Positions 26,076-34,163 of a stretch of DNA of 41,839 bases are shown piece by piece; the first letter of the stretch is position 1; each line of letters opens with the position of its first letter. Both the position numbers and the translations under genes were made by a program. The notes beneath the pieces were generated by a model. The model was not told the origin of the DNA. It did not search any database and saw nothing but the letters and a program-made list of their open reading frames with translations. Source of the DNA: Chloracidobacterium sp. CP2_5A (GTDB taxonomy: Bacteria; Acidobacteriota; Blastocatellia; Chloracidobacteriales; Chloracidobacteriaceae); the NCBI GenBank assembly GCA_002254845.1, contig NKPT01000029.1, positions 1 to 41,839 on the forward strand, written 5' to 3'.

Positions 26076-26720
26076 GTGCGATTGCAAAAGACTTGGCAAA
26101 TGGGACGGCATAGACTCTGGGCGTTGATGTTAGGCGCGAGCTTGGCGTTCTCCGTCGCGCTAGCTGGACAGACGCAACAAGACGGCGGCACGCGGCTGGC
26201 GCGGGCGACATCGGTTCACACGCTGGTTGGCGGACGGGCGCGCATCCAGTTTGCCGACGCTTTTCGCGGGGCGCTCCGCCGGGCGCGCATTGCCTACGAC
26301 GCCGTGGGCGCGGCGACGACGGAAGGCGACGCCCTGACGCTGCCGGTGGCGGACGGTCTGTTTGACTTGGCCTCGGGGCGCGGCGCGATTGTTTGGCGCG
26401 GCGGGCTAGCGCTGGAAACGCCCCGCGCGGATGTTGATTTGCGTCACCTTCGGATCGATACCATCGGGCGCTTGCCTCTGCTGTGGACAACGCTGGTCGT
26501 CGCGGGCGAGCTGACGGAGACTTTCCCCCTTTGCACCGTGACGTTGTCGACGGAGCAACTGCCAATCCGCCTGGTCGGCGGGCGCGTTCTGACGCTGCGC
26601 GATGTCGAGCTGCGGCTGACGACAGAGGGCGCGGCGCGTCTCAATCGGCTTGCCGAGCACGAATCGTTCGCTTCGGGACAACTGATTGGCGCGGCTAACA
26701 TCATCGCCATTGTCGAATAG
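26076..26720 (+). CDS. Small secreted protein, possibly HtaA-like
   Basis: A 214-residue protein started at GTG 26076, with AAGGAG about 10 nt upstream. The N-terminus (RLWALMLGASLAFSVALAGQ) is a clear signal peptide with cleavage near Ala-Gly. The mature part is beta-rich: LTLPVADGLFDLASGRGAIV, WRGGLALETPRADVDLRHLR, TTLVVAGELTE, then VELRLTTEGAARLN and a final Gly/Ala-rich stretch. The alternation, and the closing TTEGAARLN block in particular, resemble HtaA-type haem-associated domains, but I cannot confirm this without a profile search. No Cys pairs or metal ligands stand out. An ATG at 25986 would add 30 residues before the signal peptide and is rejected. hpnA follows after 30 bp. Confidence 0.65.
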   Translation: MRLQKTWQMGRHRLWALMLGASLAFSVALAGQTQQDGGTRLARATSVHTLVGGRARIQFADAFRGALRRARIAYDAVGAATTEGDALTLPVADGLFDLASGRGAIVWRGGLALETPRADVDLRHLRIDTIGRLPLLWTTLVVAGELTETFPLCTVTLSTEQLPIRLVGGRVLTLRDVELRLTTEGAARLNRLAEHESFASGQLIGAANIIAIVE

Positions 26721-26750
26721 AGGCTTGGTCCAGGGTCTTACCGCTCAGCC

Positions 26751-27737
26751 ATGAAGGTCTTCCTCACAGGCGGCACGGGATTCGTTGGCGCGAGCGTGCT
26801 GCGCGAGCTACTGGCCGGCGGGGCCGCGGCGCGGGCGCTAGCGCGCCCCAACGGCGACCGGCGCAATCTTGAAGGGCTTTCCTTTGAACTGGTCGAAGGC
26901 GACCTTGATGACCCGGCGCTCCTGACCCGCGCCATGGAAGGTTGCGAGTGGGTTTTCCACGTCGCCGCGCGCTACAGCCTGCTGCGCCGCGACCGGGCGG
27001 AAATCTATCGCGCCAACGTGGACGGCACGCGGCATATCCTGCAGGCGGCCCGCGCCGCCGGCGTCAAGCGCATCGTCCACACCAGCTCCGTCGCGGCCAT
27101 TGGCGTGCCGTCGGAGGGCGGCGTCGCCGACGAGACCTTCCAAGCCACGGCCGACGAGCTGGTGAGCGACTACAAGAAGTCGAAATTTTTAGCCGAACAA
27201 CTGGCGCGCGACGCCGCCCGCGAAGGGCTGCCGGTGGTCATTGTCAATCCGAGCACGCCGATTGGCCCCTACGACGTGAAGCCAACGCCGACCGGCGACA
27301 TCGTGCTGCGGTTTTTGCAGCGGCGGATGCCGGCCTATGTGGATACGGGGATGAACCTCATCTACGTCCGCGATGTCGCCGTCGGACACATCCGCGCGGC
27401 GGAAAAAGGGCGCGTCGGCGAGCGGTACATCCTGGGCCACCGGAACATGACCCTCAAGGAAATCCTTGATCTGCTGGCGTCCATCACGGGTTTGCCCGCG
27501 CCGACGCGCCGCCTGCCCCGCTGGCTGCCGATTGCGGTCGGGGTCGTGGACGAGCTGTTTATCAGTCGGCTGACCGGCAAGCCGCCGACGGTCGCGCTGG
27601 ACTCGGCGCGGATGGCGGCGCGCCCGATGTACTACGACGCCACGCGCGCCGTGACCTACCTTGGGCTGCCGCAGACGCCCATCGAGACGGCGCTTCGGGA
27701 AGCCGTTGACTGGTTTCGAGAGCATGGCTACGCGTGA
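26751..27737 (+). CDS. hpnA: Hopanoid-associated sugar epimerase
   Basis: An NAD(P)-dependent extended-SDR sugar epimerase of the HpnA type, found with hopanoid genes and thought to act on hopanoid head-group sugars or precursors; its exact reaction is unsettled. The 328 residues begin with the nucleotide-binding loop FLTGGTGFVG (residues 4-13). TSS at 111-113 and Tyr141-xxx-Lys145 (in SDYKKSK) supply the catalytic residues. The HpnA-specific blocks are present: NPSTPIGPYDVKPTPTGDI, LRFLQRRMPAYVDTGMNLIY, VGERYILGHRNMTL. No squalene-hopene cyclase or other hpn gene is in the window, so it is separated from any cluster. The last 14 bases overlap the start of the oxygenase-like gene, indicating co-translation. 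Confidence 0.9.
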   Translation: MKVFLTGGTGFVGASVLRELLAGGAAARALARPNGDRRNLEGLSFELVEGDLDDPALLTRAMEGCEWVFHVAARYSLLRRDRAEIYRANVDGTRHILQAARAAGVKRIVHTSSVAAIGVPSEGGVADETFQATADELVSDYKKSKFLAEQLARDAAREGLPVVIVNPSTPIGPYDVKPTPTGDIVLRFLQRRMPAYVDTGMNLIYVRDVAVGHIRAAEKGRVGERYILGHRNMTLKEILDLLASITGLPAPTRRLPRWLPIAVGVVDELFISRLTGKPPTVALDSARMAARPMYYDATRAVTYLGLPQTPIETALREAVDWFREHGYA

Positions 27738-28455
27738 CCCAAGAGCGCTGGCGCGGGAGGCGACGGCGCCGGCCGCGCCAGCGGCGACCGAATTGGCGGT
27801 GCGCGTACGCGGCTGGCTGGACGCGGCGCTCTGCGCGCAAATCGCGGCGAGCGTTTACGCCGCCCGCGAGGATTGGGTGGAAGCGTTCGGCGGCCTGCAG
27901 TTTTCGTTGGGGCGAGCGTGGTACGCCGACTTGGAAATGGGGCGCGAAGCCGCTTACTTCGCCGAAGCGGCATGGCGCAACGCGCTCGTGGAGCGGCACG
28001 CGCCGGGCCTTCAGCGCCGGATGCGGCGGCTAGCTCGCGCGGCCGTCGGGCGGCCCGTCATCCAGCGCGAGGGCTGGTGCGGCGCGGGCGTGCATATTTT
28101 CCCGGCGGGCGGCTGGGTGGCGCGCCAGGGCGGCGACATTCACTTCGACACGGAAGGACTTTTGCCGGAGCAGCTTGCGACGCGCGCGCCGGCGTTGACC
28201 ATCGTGGTCATGCTTCAGCCGCCGGTCGCGGGCGGCGGACTGCGGCTGTGGGACGCCGGCTATGCGGGCGCGGACGAGCCGTCGCCGGAGCAGCTGGCGC
28301 GGCCGAGCCTCACGGCGAGGTACGGCGTCGGCGACGCGCTGATCTTTGACAGCTATCGCCTGCACTGGATTGAGCCCTTCGCCGGGGGCCGCGACCGAAT
28401 TTCGGTCACGCTGCACGCAGCGCGGATTGGCGACATTTGGGAAAGCTGGTTCTAG
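27724..28455 (+). CDS. 2-oxoglutarate/Fe(II)-dependent oxygenase-like protein
   Basis: A 243-residue cytoplasmic protein. The double-stranded beta-helix signature is visible: His140-x-Asp142 (IHFDTEG) as the first two iron ligands, His214 in DSYRLHWIEPF as the third, and Arg225 in GGRDRISVTLH in the position that binds the 2-oxoglutarate carboxylate. Between them, VVMLQPPVAGGGLRLWDAGY matches the core strands of the family. The substrate is unknown; related proteins hydroxylate prolines, small molecules or lipids. ATG 27724 lies within hpnA in another frame, overlapping by 14 nt, so the two genes are probably coupled and may act on the same hopanoid or sugar-lipid. An upstream ATG at 27661 would add residues of poor composition and a bigger overlap. 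Confidence 0.75.
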   Translation: MATRDPRALAREATAPAAPAATELAVRVRGWLDAALCAQIAASVYAAREDWVEAFGGLQFSLGRAWYADLEMGREAAYFAEAAWRNALVERHAPGLQRRMRRLARAAVGRPVIQREGWCGAGVHIFPAGGWVARQGGDIHFDTEGLLPEQLATRAPALTIVVMLQPPVAGGGLRLWDAGYAGADEPSPEQLARPSLTARYGVGDALIFDSYRLHWIEPFAGGRDRISVTLHAARIGDIWESWF

Positions 28456-28480
28456 CGCGTCTCACAAGGCCTGCCACAGC

Positions 28481-28502
28481 GACGGAGCGCGCCCGCTCCG
28501 TC
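28481..28502. terminator. 9-bp hairpin between convergent genes
   Basis: GACGGAGCG (28481-28489) and CGCTCCGTC (28494-28502) are exact inverted arms around a four-base loop, 25 bp after the oxygenase stop and before the end of the minus-strand triple-repeat gene. It could serve both directions. No U-tract. Confidence 0.5.
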
Positions 28503-28607
28503 CGAAAGCTCGCGCAGGCTTGGCAGGCTTACGCGGCGCGAAACCCCGTCAGCAGGCGCGGAGTTTCGCTAGCCTAACGCAAGCCAGCGCGGCGGGCCAC
28601 GCCGACT

Positions 28608-29225
28608 TCAAAGCTCGCGGCGCCCAGAGCGGCGCAGAATCACCACGACCTCGCGTCCGCCAAAGGCGGTTTCAGCAACTGTCATGACAACGAATTGAAA
28701 GCCTTCGCGGCCGGCCTCATTCAGCTCCTGTTGCATCGTTGACGTGCGCGACGTGGCGAGCAGCTTATATTCAACCGGCACAAGGCCGCCCGCCGCGGGG
28801 CGCTCCAGAATGATCACCAGCTCCCGGCCGCCAAAGGCCGTCTCAAAAATGGTTTTGCCGCAGACCTCAAAGCCGTTTCGCCCGGCCTCGCGCAGCTCCC
28901 TGTCCATCGTCGAGGTTTTGCTGGCGGCCAGTAGCTTGTATTCATAGGGCGCGTCGGACGCCCTGACGCGCGACATCACGACCACGCACTCATTGCCCCC
29001 AAAGGCCGTTTCCCCGCCCATCACGCCTTCAAAGCGAAAGCCTTGTTGCGCGGCCTGATTCAGCTCCCTCTCCATGGTCGAGGTTTTGGTCGTCGCCAAC
29101 AGCCGATACTCGATGCGCCGGTCGAGCGCGGCGCGCGGCGCCGCGCGCTCAACGCTCTGCCCCGACGCGGCATCGCCAATGATCAGGAAAGCAGTGAAAA
29201 CCAAGACTCGCAAGCCATACCCCAT
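28608..29225 (-). CDS. Exported protein of three DUF4177-like repeats
   Basis: A 205-residue protein. ATG 29225 follows AAGGAG about 9 nt upstream. The N-terminus ([20 protein letters not shown]) is a signal peptide, so the mature protein is periplasmic or secreted. It consists of three copies of a unit of about 46 residues at 39-84, 95-140 and 152-197. Each has the pattern EYKLLA-(T/A)-(S/T)-(K/R)-TSTM-xx-ELxxA-xxxGF-x7-ETAFGG-xE-V-V/I. This fits a beta-alpha-beta fold like DUF4177, usually a single small domain. The three copies have diverged to about half identity, so the triplication is old. There is a hairpin in its leader (29248-29274). Function unknown; a repeat scaffold or ligand-binding stack is possible. 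Confidence 0.8.
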   Translation of the reverse strand: MGYGLRVLVFTAFLIIGDAASGQSVERAAPRAALDRRIEYRLLATTKTSTMERELNQAAQQGFRFEGVMGGETAFGGNECVVVMSRVRASDAPYEYKLLAASKTSTMDRELREAGRNGFEVCGKTIFETAFGGRELVIILERPAAGGLVPVEYKLLATSRTSTMQQELNEAGREGFQFVVMTVAETAFGGREVVVILRRSGRREL

Positions 29226-29247
29226 AAGCCTGTTCTCCTTCGCGATA

Positions 29248-29274
29248 GCCGGGCAAGCGGGCGGCTTGCCCGGC
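29248..29274 (-). promoter_or_regulatory. 11-bp hairpin in the leader of the triple-repeat gene
   Basis: GCCGGGCAAGC (29248-29258) and GCTTGCCCGGC (29264-29274) are exact inverted arms around five bases, ending 23 nt upstream of the minus-strand ATG at 29225 and just before its ribosome-binding site. It may be an RNA leader structure or an operator-like palindrome. The sequence is similar in type to the hairpin at 20252-20287. Confidence 0.4.
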
Positions 29275-29510
29275 GGTAGCTCAAGCCCCGGTCGGACGAC
29301 TGGATAAACAGCCGGGTTGCCTGAAACGCCTGGAAAGGCGACTGTCGGCGCCGCTTGGCGAGCGGGACGGGCGGGCGCCGCCGCGCCCAGCCGAAAGCTC
29401 CCGCTGAAAAAAGCCCTGCTGAAAAAGACGCGGCGGGGAAACTTCGAAAAGGCGTATTCAAGCCATCGCGCGCTAGGCTAACATCATACAGCCAGAGGCG
29501 ACAGAACCTG

Positions 29511-30737
29511 ATGACCAGCGTGCCGCTTACCTACTGGGATTACGTCAAGCTCGACGACATCCGCAACCTTCAATCCGAACGCCAGACCGAGTGCTACGAT
29601 GAGGTGATGTTCATCGCCGTTCATCAGCACTTTGAGTTCTGGTTCGCGCAGGTCATCCGCGACATTCGGGAAATCATCCGCCGCTTGAGCCTGACGCCGC
29701 CCGAAATCGCCGCGGCGACCGACCTGCTGCATCGGTGTAACATCGAGTTCGCGCTGGCGACGCAGGGCTTTGAAGTCATGAAAACCCTCGCCCGCGAAAG
29801 CTTCCTCGCCTTTCGCGGCGCGCTTCAGCATACGTCGGGGCTGCAAAGCGCGCAGCTCACAGTGATCGAGCTGCTGGTCGGGCGCCCGCCCGATACGCTG
29901 TATCATCATCTGATTGACGGCCCTGGCATGCGCGACTTCCTCGCTCAGTATGGCGGGCCCGACGGGCTAATCGCGCAGGTTATCCGGGAAGTGGAGCGAA
30001 CCGGCACGCTGCGCCGCGCCTACGAGCGGATTAACGAGCGGATTAACGAGCGGATGACCGCCGCGCCGCCGACCGCTCCGGCGCTGCTGTCTCGCCTCCA
30101 GCGCGAGCTTGTGGCGCTGGATCGGCAACTAGCCGACTGGCGACGACGACATGCCGAGACGGCCGCCAAAGTGCTTGGGCGCGACTACGGCGAGTCGGCC
30201 GGCACGGTCGGCAACGCGCGCTCGTGCCGCGACAACTTGGAAATTGGCAAACGACACACGCAGCGTTACTTCGCCGACCTCGACCCGGAGTCCGGCGCGC
30301 AAGCGACGCCTTCAGACGCCTTCACAGGAGATCACCGCATGACGACGACGCGCATTGCCACTGATCAAGCCCCGGCCGCTATCGGGCCCTATGCCCAAGC
30401 GGCGCGGGTCGGCGACTTTCTCTTCACTTCGGGGCAAATCCCGCTTGACCCGGTCACGATGGACATCGTCGGCGACGATGTCGCCACGCAAACCCGGCAG
30501 GTTCTCGCCAACTTGGCGGCCGTGCTGCGCGCGGCCGGCGGCGACCTGTCGAGCGTGGTCAAAACCACGGTGTTTCTCAAGGATATGAACGACTTTCAGG
30601 CGATGAACGAAGTCTATGCCACGTTTTTTCCAAGCGCGCCGCCGGCCCGCTCGACGGTTGAGGTCGCGCGATTGCCCAGGGACGCGCGGGTGGAGATTGA
30701 GTGCATCGCCGCGCTCCCGAGTCGGGCGGATGAGTGA
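29511..30737 (+). CDS. Tryptophan 2,3-dioxygenase-like protein fused to RidA
   Basis: One frame of 408 residues with two enzymes. Residues 1-264 form a divergent tryptophan 2,3-dioxygenase: LTYWDYVKLDDI at the start, His38 in VHQHFEFW (substrate base), Arg102 in FRGALQHTSGLQS (carboxylate contact), His214 in DWRRRHAETAAKVLG (haem ligand) and Thr232 in the GTVG loop. It would open the indole ring of tryptophan to N-formylkynurenine. Residues 277-408 are a complete RidA/YjgF enamine deaminase: IGPYAQAARVGDFLFTSGQI, PARSTVEVARLPRDARVEIE with the Arg that binds the substrate carboxylate. The join is in frame with no stop, yet ATG 30339 at the RidA start has its own AGGAG about 9 nt upstream. So RidA may be made both alone and as a fusion. 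The start at 29511 has GAGG upstream; the frame back to 29355 is not typical. No other kynurenine gene is nearby. Confidence 0.85.
   Translation: MTSVPLTYWDYVKLDDIRNLQSERQTECYDEVMFIAVHQHFEFWFAQVIRDIREIIRRLSLTPPEIAAATDLLHRCNIEFALATQGFEVMKTLARESFLAFRGALQHTSGLQSAQLTVIELLVGRPPDTLYHHLIDGPGMRDFLAQYGGPDGLIAQVIREVERTGTLRRAYERINERINERMTAAPPTAPALLSRLQRELVALDRQLADWRRRHAETAAKVLGRDYGESAGTVGNARSCRDNLEIGKRHTQRYFADLDPESGAQATPSDAFTGDHRMTTTRIATDQAPAAIGPYAQAARVGDFLFTSGQIPLDPVTMDIVGDDVATQTRQVLANLAAVLRAAGGDLSSVVKTTVFLKDMNDFQAMNEVYATFFPSAPPARSTVEVARLPRDARVEIECIAALPSRADE
30024..30059. repeat. 12-bp tandem repeat within the dioxygenase domain
   Basis: GAGCGGATTAAC occurs twice, followed by a third copy GAGCGGATGACC, giving ERINERINERM in the protein. 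In-frame copy-number change would lengthen a loop or helix in the dioxygenase by four residues. Confidence 0.6.
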
Positions 30738-30754
30738 CGCGCCGCGTCAGCCAC

Positions 30755-30784
30755 TTGTTTCTAGTCAAACGTCGTCACTATAGT
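30755..30784 (+). promoter_or_regulatory. Predicted sigma-70-type promoter of the MGDG-synthase-like gene
   Basis: TTGTTT (30755-30760) and TATAGT (30779-30784) are separated by 18 bp and lie 45 bp before the GTG start at 30829. The -10 box is inside the perfect palindrome CACTATAGTG (30776-30785), which could be bound by a dimeric regulator. Confidence 0.45.
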
Positions 30785-30828
30785 GCGGCTTAGGTCAAGC
30801 GTCACATCCCGCACAGGGCGAGGGGAGC

Positions 30829-31971
30829 GTGGAAAAAAAGATTCTCATTTTGACCTCTGATACCGGCGGGGGCCATACGAGCGCCGCCCGCGCGCTGGAA
30901 GCTGGGCTTTCCAAGGTCGCGGAAGGCGTTCACTTTCTGGTTCATACGGCGCACGCTCTGGAAGAGTGTAGCGCGGTGACGCGAACGGCGGGGAACATCT
31001 ACAACTTCCTGCTGCGGTCGCACCAGAAGTACGTCAAGCATTACCACCGTTTCATCAACCGCTACCACCCGGAACGCTGGGCGCTGATCGAGCGGTACGC
31101 CAAGCCGTACCTTGAGCGCCTGTTTGACAAGCATTGCCCGAACGTCATCGTGTCGGTGCATCCGATGCTTCAGTATCCGATCGCGCGGCTTCTGCGCGAT
31201 CTCAACCTGAGCGGGAAGATTCCCTTCGTCACAGTTGTGACCGACCCCTGCGGCAACTCGTGGCGAGCGTGGAGCGACGACTTTGTGGACATCTACATCG
31301 TCGCGCACGAGCGCGCCAAAGCCGAGTTGCTGGAATACGGCGTTCCCGAGGAGCGGATTCGGGTTATCGGCATGCCGATTCACCCGAAGTTTCAGGAGGC
31401 CAACAGCCTTGACCCGCAGCTTTTGCGCGCCGAGCTGGGGCTTGACCCGGAAAAGTTCACGGTTTTTGTCAACGCCGGCTGGATCGGCGGCGGCAACATT
31501 CCGCGGATTTATCGCTCGCTGGTGACGGCCGACCTCGATCTGCAAGTTGTGTTTCTCACCGGAAAAAACGAGCGATTGGCGGATGAAGCCCGCGCGCTGG
31601 CGCGGCAGGCGCGCTTTCCAGTCAAGGTTTTAGGCTTCTCCCATCACATGGAGCGGCTTATGCGCGCTTCGGATGTGATGGTTTCCAAGCTGGGCGGCTT
31701 GACGACGTTCGAGGCCCTGGCGACGCGACTGCCGATTATTGCCGACGCCGTGACGCCGCCGATGCCGCAGGAAGCCGGGACGGGCGCGTTGCTTGAGGAA
31801 CACAACGCGGGAATGATGCTGCGGCGGGCCGAGGATATTGCGCCCACGCTACGGCAGCTGCTCGACGCGCCATCCCGCTTGAAAGCCATGCGCGAGGCGG
31901 CGGCGGCGCTGGGCGTTCCCGACGCGACGCGGCGCATCGCGAGCGAGATTTCAGCCCTGGTTCCCGCCTAG
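30829..31971 (+). CDS. Monogalactosyldiacylglycerol synthase-like glycosyltransferase (GT28)
   Basis: Transfers a sugar from UDP-sugar to diacylglycerol to make the galacto- or glucolipid of the membrane. The 380 residues begin KKILILTSDTGGGHTSAARA, the N-terminal Gly-rich loop of MGDG/MurG-type enzymes. VTVVTDPCGNSWRAW and VIGMPIHPKFQ follow in the N-terminal domain. The C-terminal nucleotide-sugar domain has NAGWIGGGNIPRI, the central SKLGGLTTFEALATRLPII and MPQEAGTGALLEEHNAGMML, the sequence set that binds the UDP moiety. There is no membrane helix; such enzymes attach to the inner face of the cytoplasmic membrane. The start is GTG 30829, with GAGGGGAG directly upstream, and a good promoter lies at 30755. 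A related SDR gene follows after 24 bp. Confidence 0.85.
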   Translation: MEKKILILTSDTGGGHTSAARALEAGLSKVAEGVHFLVHTAHALEECSAVTRTAGNIYNFLLRSHQKYVKHYHRFINRYHPERWALIERYAKPYLERLFDKHCPNVIVSVHPMLQYPIARLLRDLNLSGKIPFVTVVTDPCGNSWRAWSDDFVDIYIVAHERAKAELLEYGVPEERIRVIGMPIHPKFQEANSLDPQLLRAELGLDPEKFTVFVNAGWIGGGNIPRIYRSLVTADLDLQVVFLTGKNERLADEARALARQARFPVKVLGFSHHMERLMRASDVMVSKLGGLTTFEALATRLPIIADAVTPPMPQEAGTGALLEEHNAGMMLRRAEDIAPTLRQLLDAPSRLKAMREAAAALGVPDATRRIASEISALVPA

Positions 31972-31995
31972 CCATAGGACGCTGACGACTCGCCT

Positions 31996-32745
31996 ATGTC
32001 AAAACTGCTGGAAGGCAAGGTAGCCCTTGTCACGGGCGGCTCGCGCGGGATTGGGCGCGGCATCTGCGAAGTCTTCGCCCGCGAAGGCTGCGACATCATT
32101 CTCAACTATCATGCCAATGACGCGGCCGCCGAAGAAGCGGCCGCCGCCATTCGCGCCCACGGGCGACGGGTCGCGACCTATCGCGCTTCGGTCGCCGACC
32201 GCCCCGCCATGAAGCGCATGGCGCAGGAGGCGCTGAATGACTTCGAGCGCATTGATATTCTGGTCAACAACGCCGCCGTGAATCGCCCGGATATGTTCCT
32301 CACGATGAGCGACAAAGCCTGGGACGAGGTTATGGATATCAACCTCAATGGCTTGTTCAACGTCACCAAGCCGATCTTCAAGCACATGGCGCGGCGGCGC
32401 TACGGCCGGATTTTGAACATCAGCTCGATTGGCGGCGTTCGCTCGGTGCCGACGAGCGTTCACTACGCCACGTCGAAAGCCGCAGTCATCGGCTTCACGA
32501 AAATGCTGGCTCGCGAGGGCGCGGTCTTTGGCGTCTTGGTCAACGCCATCGCGGCCGGGATTTTCGACACTGACTTGGGGCGCACGCTGCCGGATCGGTT
32601 TCGGGAGACCTACGAGATGTGGTGCTCGGTCGGGCGGCTCGGCAGGCCGCAGGAGATTGGCGAGCTGGCGGCGTTTCTGGTGTCTGACCGCAACGCCTAC
32701 ATGAACGGAGAAGTCATCATCCTCGATGGCGGCACGGTGACGTGA
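31996..32745 (+). CDS. Short-chain dehydrogenase, 3-oxoacyl-ACP reductase-like
   Basis: A cytoplasmic SDR oxidoreductase that probably reduces a 3-oxoacyl thioester or a related ketone with NADPH. The 249 residues start ALVTGGSRGIGRGICEVFAR, the nucleotide-binding loop. NNAA is at 91-94, Asn115-type catalytic Asn in DINLNGL, Ser143-Ser144 in ILNISSIGG, and Tyr157/Lys161 in HYATSKAA, so the catalytic set is complete. The C-terminus (VSDRNAYMNGEVIILDGGTV) is typical of the FabG-like group. It lies 24 bp after the MGDG-synthase-like gene and its last bases overlap the mutY start (GTGA). Fatty-acid synthesis or another secondary pathway are both possible; the sequence alone does not choose. Confidence 0.85.
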   Translation: MSKLLEGKVALVTGGSRGIGRGICEVFAREGCDIILNYHANDAAAEEAAAAIRAHGRRVATYRASVADRPAMKRMAQEALNDFERIDILVNNAAVNRPDMFLTMSDKAWDEVMDINLNGLFNVTKPIFKHMARRRYGRILNISSIGGVRSVPTSVHYATSKAAVIGFTKMLAREGAVFGVLVNAIAAGIFDTDLGRTLPDRFRETYEMWCSVGRLGRPQEIGELAAFLVSDRNAYMNGEVIILDGGTVT

Positions 32746-33824
32746 GCGGCGAAGTCGCGCCTCTGCGGCAACGGTTGCTTGACTGGTTCGCCCGCCAGCG
32801 GCGCGATCTCCCCTGGCGGGCGACAACCGACCCCTATCGGCTCTGGGTAGCCGAGACCCTTGCCCAGCAGACGCAGGCCGCGCGCGCCGCCGCTTACTAC
32901 GAGCGCTTCATCGAGCGCTTCCCGACCCTTGAGGCCCTTGCGGCAGCCGACTTGTCCGAAGCGCTCAAGCAATGGGAAGGGCTAGGCTATTACCAGCGCG
33001 CGCGGCGGCTACATGAGGCGGCGCGGCGCATCCGCGCCGAGCGGGGCGGGACGCTCCCGCGCGCGGCGGCCGAGTGGCGGACGCTGCCGGGCGTTGGCGA
33101 CTATACGGCGGCGGCCATAGCCTCGATGGCCTTCGGCGAGCCGGTCGCCGCGATTGACGGGAACGTTCGGCGCGTCCTGTCGCGCCTGTCGGCGACGGAA
33201 ATCGGCGACAGCTTGGCGCGGCAATCGGCCGTGGTAGGCGCAAGGGCCCAGGCGCTGGTTGCGGGCGCGCGGCCAGGCGATGTCAATCAGGCGCTGATGG
33301 AGCTTGGCGCGACGGTCTGCCGACCGCGCCGACCGCGCTGCGGCGCCTGCCCTCTGGGGGACGCCTGCGAAGCGCGACGCGCCGGGCTGACGGCGGTCTA
33401 TCCGCTGCGCCCGCCCCGCAAAGCGCGCCCCATCCGACCGTTTGCCTGCCTGCTCGTTCACTGGGGCGACCAGCGGCTGGTTGTCCGACGAACGGCGACG
33501 AGGCTGCTCGGCGGGCTGTGGGAGTTTCCAACCATCGCTTGTCGGGAGGGCGAAGGCGAGCGAGCGGCGGCTGAGCGCGGCCTCCGCGACTTGGGGCTGA
33601 CGGCCCGCCGGATGGAGCCGGGGCCGTCGCTGACGCAAAGCTTCACGCACTTCCGGCAGACGCTTCAAACGTTCCTGGTCGAAGTCGCGGCCCCGGGCGA
33701 CCCCGCCAGCGTTGAAGCGCGGTGGGCGACGAGGGCGAGGCTGGAAGCGCTGCCGCTGACGCAGGTCGCCCGGCGGCTCGCCGCGCGGGACGGTTTGTGC
33801 GCGGCGGGCGATCCGCCTGCCTGA
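32742..33824 (+). CDS. mutY: A/G-specific adenine DNA glycosylase
   Basis: Removes adenine mispaired with 8-oxoguanine during base-excision repair. The 360 residues show the catalytic Glu39 in AETLAQQTQ, the helix-hairpin-helix LPGVGDYTAAAI (114-126) and the catalytic Asp139 in AAIDGNVRRVL. A [4Fe-4S] cluster motif follows: Cys193-x6-Cys200-x2-Cys203-x5-Cys209. The C-terminal NUDIX-like domain (about 225-350) contains LGGLWEFPTI and a FTHFRQTL segment, as in E. coli MutY for 8-oxoG recognition. Length is normal. The start is GTG 32742, overlapping the stop of the SDR gene (GTGA), so the two are translated together. A hairpin at 33874-33898 follows its end. Confidence 0.96.
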   Translation: MSGEVAPLRQRLLDWFARQRRDLPWRATTDPYRLWVAETLAQQTQAARAAAYYERFIERFPTLEALAAADLSEALKQWEGLGYYQRARRLHEAARRIRAERGGTLPRAAAEWRTLPGVGDYTAAAIASMAFGEPVAAIDGNVRRVLSRLSATEIGDSLARQSAVVGARAQALVAGARPGDVNQALMELGATVCRPRRPRCGACPLGDACEARRAGLTAVYPLRPPRKARPIRPFACLLVHWGDQRLVVRRTATRLLGGLWEFPTIACREGEGERAAAERGLRDLGLTARRMEPGPSLTQSFTHFRQTLQTFLVEVAAPGDPASVEARWATRARLEALPLTQVARRLAARDGLCAAGDPPA

Positions 33825-34163
33825 TGACCGCCGCCAAGGTCGCCTAAAAAAGCGCCCAGCGACCGATCTTGCGCCCGCGCGCCGCCACGAGGCGCGGGCA
33901 GCGCCTAGGCAAAGCGCTTCCCCTTCCAGCGATAGCAAAGGCTGGCGGCGAGATGACTGGACGGCTCGGCTTCGGCGGATAAGCGTCGGCATTCAAGGAT
34001 GCGCCGATGCCGGACTCAACCGCGGCGTCGGGAAGCGAGAAGCCTATTTTTCGCTTTAGGCGATCCGCCGCTTTAGATTAGAGTAACGCGGCCGACGCGC
34101 CGCGCTTCGCGCAGCCCAGCCTACCTCGCCTTTTGCCGGCCTCGCCCTGCGCCAGCTCCAACC
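33825..34163. other. Intergenic region before the sensor kinase
   Basis: About 340 bp without a credible gene. It contains a hairpin at 33874-33898 and a somewhat AT-richer segment around 34045-34085 that may hold the promoter of the kinase gene, but no clear -35/-10 pair stands out. Confidence 0.5.
33874..33898 (+). terminator. 7-bp hairpin after mutY
   Basis: CCCGCGC (33874-33880) and GCGCGGG (33892-33898) form an exact stem with an 11-nt loop, about 50 bp after the mutY stop. There is no T-run. Confidence 0.3.

Noticed and set aside
25696-26565. 289-codon minus-strand frame over the leader of the secreted protein
   Set aside because: Overlaps a better supported gene with signal peptide and ribosome-binding site; composition is that of a shadow.
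33009-33992. 327-codon minus-strand frame opposite mutY
   Set aside because: Antisense shadow; MutY catalytic and Fe-S motifs are on the plus strand.
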